A DNA stretch of 35,434 nucleotides, taken from positions 1-35,434 of the forward strand of contig WFWT01000059.1 in assembly GCA_015490995.1 (NCBI GenBank). The letters run 5' to 3'. The notes beneath the pieces are model-generated. The model was not told where the DNA came from and searched no databases. It was given only the letters and a program-made list of their open reading frames with translations. The translations under genes were made by a program, and so were the position numbers. The stretch is from Anaerolineae bacterium. Lineage in GTDB: Bacteria; Chloroflexota; Anaerolineae; JAADDB01. Shown piece by piece: positions 32,832 through 35,434 of this stretch; positions within the stretch are counted from its first letter, which is position 1; each line of letters begins with the position of its first letter.

Positions 32832-33551
32832 TTAAGGTACCTGGAGCGCTGCGGCTTCTGCCGGATCAACACGAATGCCCGGTCCCATAGTGGGAGCTAC
32901 GACCACCCGTCGAATGTATGCCCCCTTGGCCGCGCTGGGACGGGCCCGCAGGACAGCCTCCATCACAGCGGCCAGGTTCTCCAACAATTGCTGCTCGCTG
33001 AAGGAGCGTACCTTCCCAAAGGGGATATGGAGGTTGCCCGAACGGTCGACCCGGAACTCCACACGTCCCTTACGCACCTCTTCAATGACCCGGGGAAGAT
33101 CCTCTCCCCGCACCACTGTGCCCGCCTTCGGGCTGGGCATCAACCCACGGGGACCAAGGATACGTCCCAGACGGGCCACCTTCCCCATCACCTGTGGGGT
33201 GGCCAGGGCGACGTCAAAGTCCAACCACCCTTCCTTCTGAATCTTTTGGATGTACTCATCGCTACCGACATAATCGGCCCCTGCTTCCTCGGCAATGCGG
33301 GCATCTTCCCCCTCTGCAAAGACGAGGATCTTCCGTTCCTTGCCCGTGCCGTGTGGCAGGACCACCACCCCCCGCACTTGCTGATCTGAGTGGCGGGGGT
33401 CTACCCCTAGACGGATGTGCACCTCTGCCGTGGGGTCGAACTTGGTGTATGCGACTTCCTTTAGAAGGCGGATCGCCTCTTCAGGGGAGTAATTACGGGT
33501 GCGATCCACCTTTTGCAGTGCTTCTCGGTACTTCTTACCTCGCTTTGGCAT
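32832..33551 (-). CDS. rplA: Ribosomal protein L1
   Basis: L1 forms the mobile stalk at the ribosomal E site and often represses its own operon. The 239-residue product has the L1 start ([16 protein letters not shown]), [21 protein letters not shown], and the signature [28 protein letters not shown] precedes the ATG. It follows rplK by 55 bp. Confidence 0.97.
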   Translation of the reverse strand: MPKRGKKYREALQKVDRTRNYSPEEAIRLLKEVAYTKFDPTAEVHIRLGVDPRHSDQQVRGVVVLPHGTGKERKILVFAEGEDARIAEEAGADYVGSDEYIQKIQKEGWLDFDVALATPQVMGKVARLGRILGPRGLMPSPKAGTVVRGEDLPRVIEEVRKGRVEFRVDRSGNLHIPFGKVRSFSEQQLLENLAAVMEAVLRARPSAAKGAYIRRVVVAPTMGPGIRVDPAEAAALQVP

Positions 33552-33606
33552 GCTTCACCTCCTGTGGTTCCAGCGGAGCAACGCTCCTCCCACGGGTTTA
33601 AGTGGT

Positions 33607-34032
33607 TTAATCCACAACTTCGATGCCCATACTGCGGGCCGACCCTTCAATAATGCGCATCGCCGCATCGATGTCGTAACAGTTTAGGTCCCGCATCTTC
33701 AATTCCGCGATCTCACGGATCTGCTGCCGAGTAACCTTGCCCACCTTTACCCGGTTGGGCTCGGACGATCCCTTTTCAATGCCAGCGGCCTTCTTCAAAA
33801 GGTCGCTGGCCGGTGGGGTTTTCAAGATAAAGGTGAAGGAGTTGTCGGTGTAGACCGTGATTTCTACCGGCACAATAGACCCGGCCATGTTGGCGGTGCG
33901 GGCGTTGTACTCCTTGCAAAACGCCATGATGTTCACGCCGTGTTGACCCAGGGCCGGCCCAACAGGGGGAGCCGGCGTCGCCTTGCCCGCCGGCAACTGT
34001 AACTTGATAATCGCCTTCACCTTCTTGGCCAT
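33607..34032 (-). CDS. rplK: Ribosomal protein L11
   Basis: L11 binds 23S rRNA at the GTPase centre. The 141-residue product has the typical start ([32 protein letters not shown]), [11 protein letters not shown], and the C-terminal RNA-binding part ([10 protein letters not shown]). Length and motifs are standard. It starts 1 bp after the nusG stop, so the two are co-translated. Confidence 0.97.
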   Translation of the reverse strand: MAKKVKAIIKLQLPAGKATPAPPVGPALGQHGVNIMAFCKEYNARTANMAGSIVPVEITVYTDNSFTFILKTPPASDLLKKAAGIEKGSSEPNRVKVGKVTRQQIREIAELKMRDLNCYDIDAAMRIIEGSARSMGIEVVD

Positions 34033-34033
34033 C

Positions 34034-34759
34034 TCACACTTTCTCCAATTGCAAGAAGTCTACTTCCACGGGAGTCTCGCGGTTGAAAAAGGACACAGCT
34101 ACCCTCGCTTTACCTTTGTCCGGATAAATCTCCACCACTGTGCCCGTAAAATCGGCAAAGGGGCCCGAAGTGATGCGCACCCGCTCGCCCACCCGAAAGT
34201 CAACCTTAAGCTGAGGTTCTGGCGATTCGATGCGCCGCATAATCTCATCCACCTCTTCATCGCTCAAGGGGGTGGGCTGGCTACCGATGCCCACAAAACC
34301 CGTCACTCCGGGCGTATGACGCACTACATGCCATGATTCATCGTCCAGGATCATGTGCACCAGAATGTATCCAGGAAACACCCGGCGTTCTACCCGGCGC
34401 CGCACCCCGTCGCGCAACTCTATGGTTTCCTCGGTGGGCACAATCACTTCAAACACCTTGTCCTGAACGCCCATGGATTCAATACGAGCTTCGAGATTGC
34501 GCTTGACCTTTTGCTCCATGCCGGAATAGCAGTGGATAACATACCACTTGGCCTGCGCGCGCCGGGCAGCTTGGTCTTCTGCTTCAGGGTCTGTGGGTTC
34601 CCCTTCAGCCGTCTCTGCCTCCGCCACGGGCGCAGACTCCTCGCCCTCCGCCTCGGGAGAGGGGTCTACCGACATCGAAGCATCAGCTTCCCCCACGGAG
34701 GCGACTTCGGCCTCTACCGTCGTTTGTGTCATCTCGCGTTCGTCACGCTCGTCCTTCAC
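34034..34759 (-). CDS. nusG: Transcription termination/antitermination factor NusG, acidic N-terminal extension
   Basis: NusG binds RNA polymerase and links it to Rho or the ribosome. The conserved NGN domain begins at [11 protein letters not shown] (Trp72 with this start) and has [12 protein letters not shown]. The C-terminal KOW domain has [15 protein letters not shown]. Before it lie about 65 residues rich in Glu and Ala, not found in short NusGs. I chose GTG 34759, which follows GAGGAG; GTG 34783 and ATG 34732 are alternatives, so the N-terminus is uncertain. It follows secE closely. Confidence 0.92.
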   Translation of the reverse strand: MKDERDEREMTQTTVEAEVASVGEADASMSVDPSPEAEGEESAPVAEAETAEGEPTDPEAEDQAARRAQAKWYVIHCYSGMEQKVKRNLEARIESMGVQDKVFEVIVPTEETIELRDGVRRRVERRVFPGYILVHMILDDESWHVVRHTPGVTGFVGIGSQPTPLSDEEVDEIMRRIESPEPQLKVDFRVGERVRITSGPFADFTGTVVEIYPDKGKARVAVSFFNRETPVEVDFLQLEKV

Positions 34760-34784
34760 TGCCTTATCTCCTCGGCCATGCACC

Positions 34785-35006
34785 TCACGCCCCTAAAATC
34801 CACCGGAAAATAGTCGCAAAAATCGCGTCGACCAGGCCCAGAAACGCGGCCATACTGAAGGTAACGGCCAACACAATGGCCGTCAAGCGCAACGCCTCTT
34901 CCCGGGTTGGCCACGTTACTTTGCTCATCTCGGCCCGCGTTTCCTTGAAGTAGCGGACAATCGCGTTATCCCCTGTCAACCAAGAGCTTGCCTTCGCCAC
35001 CGCCAT
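34785..35006 (-). CDS. secE: Preprotein translocase subunit SecE
   Basis: SecE stabilises SecY in the export channel. The 73-residue product has the cytoplasmic amphipathic part (RYFKETRAEMSKVTWPTREEALR), whose KVTWPT motif is the family signature, and one C-terminal membrane helix. AAGGAGG precedes the ATG. It follows rpmG by 30 bp. Confidence 0.95.
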   Translation of the reverse strand: MAVAKASSWLTGDNAIVRYFKETRAEMSKVTWPTREEALRLTAIVLAVTFSMAAFLGLVDAIFATIFRWILGA

Positions 35007-35036
35007 GTCCCTCCTTGAAATGTCGCACGTGTGGTA

Positions 35037-35201
35037 TTATCGGGTCTCCCGGTGCAGCGTGTGGCGTCGGCAACGCGGGCAATACTTGCGTAACTCCAGC
35101 CGCCCCGGGTCATTATGCCGGTTCTTGCTGGTCGTGTAATTGCGTTCTTTGCACTCGGTACACTGCAGTGTGACCAGAATGCGTGCTCCCTTCTTGGCCA
35201 T
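35037..35201 (-). CDS. rpmG: Ribosomal protein L33
   Basis: The 54-residue product [17 protein letters not shown]... carries two zinc-binding CxxC pairs (Cys14/Cys17, Cys41/Cys44), the zinc form of L33. The motif [20 protein letters not shown] and length match the family. GAGGGAG precedes the ATG at 35201. It lies between tuf and secE, a common bacterial order, but the tRNA-Trp gene often present before secE is absent. Confidence 0.95.
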   Translation of the reverse strand: MAKKGARILVTLQCTECKERNYTTSKNRHNDPGRLELRKYCPRCRRHTLHRETR

Positions 35202-35222
35202 GACTCCCTCACCTTAAACATG

Positions 35223-35254
35223 CCTGTGGGGCGAACGCGTGTTCGCCCCACAGG
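35223..35254 (-). terminator. Hairpin between tuf and rpmG
   Basis: A perfect 14-bp stem (35223-35236 with 35241-35254) and 4-nt loop lie about 30 bp after the tuf stop. No strong U-run follows in the minus direction. It may lower read-through from tuf. Confidence 0.6.
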
Positions 35255-35284
35255 TGGGTTCGCTGCGGTATGCCCAGGGTCGTC

Positions 35285-35434
35285 TTATTCGATGATATCG
35301 GTGACAACGCCGGCGCCCACGGTGCGCCCACCTTCACGTATCGCAAACCGCATCCCCTGCTCCACCGCCACCGGCTTCATTAACTCCACCGTCAAATTCA
35401 CATTGTCCCCAGGCATCACCATCTCCACACCCTC
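35285..35434 (-). CDS. tuf: Elongation factor Tu, C-terminal end (5' part beyond the window)
   Basis: The last 49 codons of EF-Tu are present on the minus strand, ending at TAA 35285. They encode [18 protein letters not shown], then [20 protein letters not shown], which is the standard end of domain 3. The gene continues off the right edge. Confidence 0.95.
   Translation of the reverse strand, partial: EGVEMVMPGDNVNLTVELMKPVAVEQGMRFAIREGGRTVGAGVVTDIIE

Noticed and set aside
35007-35036. Expected tRNA-Trp gene between rpmG and secE
   Set aside because: The gap is only 30 bp and contains just the secE ribosome site.
1-35434. CRISPR arrays, insertion sequences or prophage genes
   Set aside because: No regularly spaced repeats, transposase or integrase motifs, or terminal inverted repeats were seen on either strand.

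Overview
The window reads as a GC-rich chromosomal segment from a thermophilic, respiratory bacterium, most likely a member of the Chloroflexota (inference). The grounds are a group 3b NiFe hydrogenase with a complete-looking hyp locus, a cytochrome cd1 nitrite reductase beside a B-family-like heme-copper enzyme that lacks the oxidase tyrosine, frequent GTG/TTG starts, and many GC-rich hairpins in the gaps. Nothing here fixes the genus.

Layout. (1) 1-3824, minus strand: hydrogenase maturation operon (endopeptidase, hypA, hypB, hypF; hypF runs off the left edge). (2) 4137-8759, plus strand: tightly coupled hydrogenase operon hydB, a cyclic-nucleotide-binding-domain gene, hydG, hydD, hydA. It is divergent from the hyp operon across a ~310-bp region with a near-consensus promoter. 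(3) 9373-20881, plus strand: a nitrite/nitric oxide respiration island. It holds a lipoprotein-anchored nirS with an extra cytochrome c domain, a 60-residue single-helix membrane protein, CuA subunit II and catalytic subunit I of a probable NO reductase (eNOR-like), heme A synthase ctaA, a DsbD_2/TauE-type membrane protein, a CcoI-like copper P-type ATPase, and a large fusion of cytochrome b, two [4Fe-4S] clusters, an FlpD/MvhD domain and an exported tail. (4) 20878-24411, minus strand: a probable copper-responsive operon with a Met-rich exported PepSY-like protein, a small Met/Gly-rich membrane protein with a zinc ribbon, an OmpR-type response regulator and a histidine kinase with a Met-rich sensor loop. 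(5) 24746-31420, plus strand: sucC-sucD, then cca-ogt and two GT4 glycosyltransferases. (6) 31566-35434, minus strand: tuf (3' end), rpmG, secE, nusG, rplK, rplA, L10 leader with attenuator, rplJ, rplL.

How the parts may work together (inference). The cytoplasmic hydrogenase exchanges electrons between H2 and NAD(P)H. NirS reduces nitrite to NO outside the membrane, and the adjacent heme-copper enzyme would reduce NO to N2O. CtaA supplies heme A, and the ATPase and DsbD_2 protein support copper-centre assembly. The cytochrome b/ferredoxin/FlpD fusion could link quinol or low-potential cytoplasmic carriers to this chain. The kinase/regulator pair is a candidate copper sensor. Direct repeats with 11-bp spacing lie upstream of both nirS and the Met-rich gene, so the two units may share a regulator. 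The most unusual items are the cytochrome b-FlpD fusion and the compact lipoprotein-NirS/tyrosine-less heme-copper reductase module.
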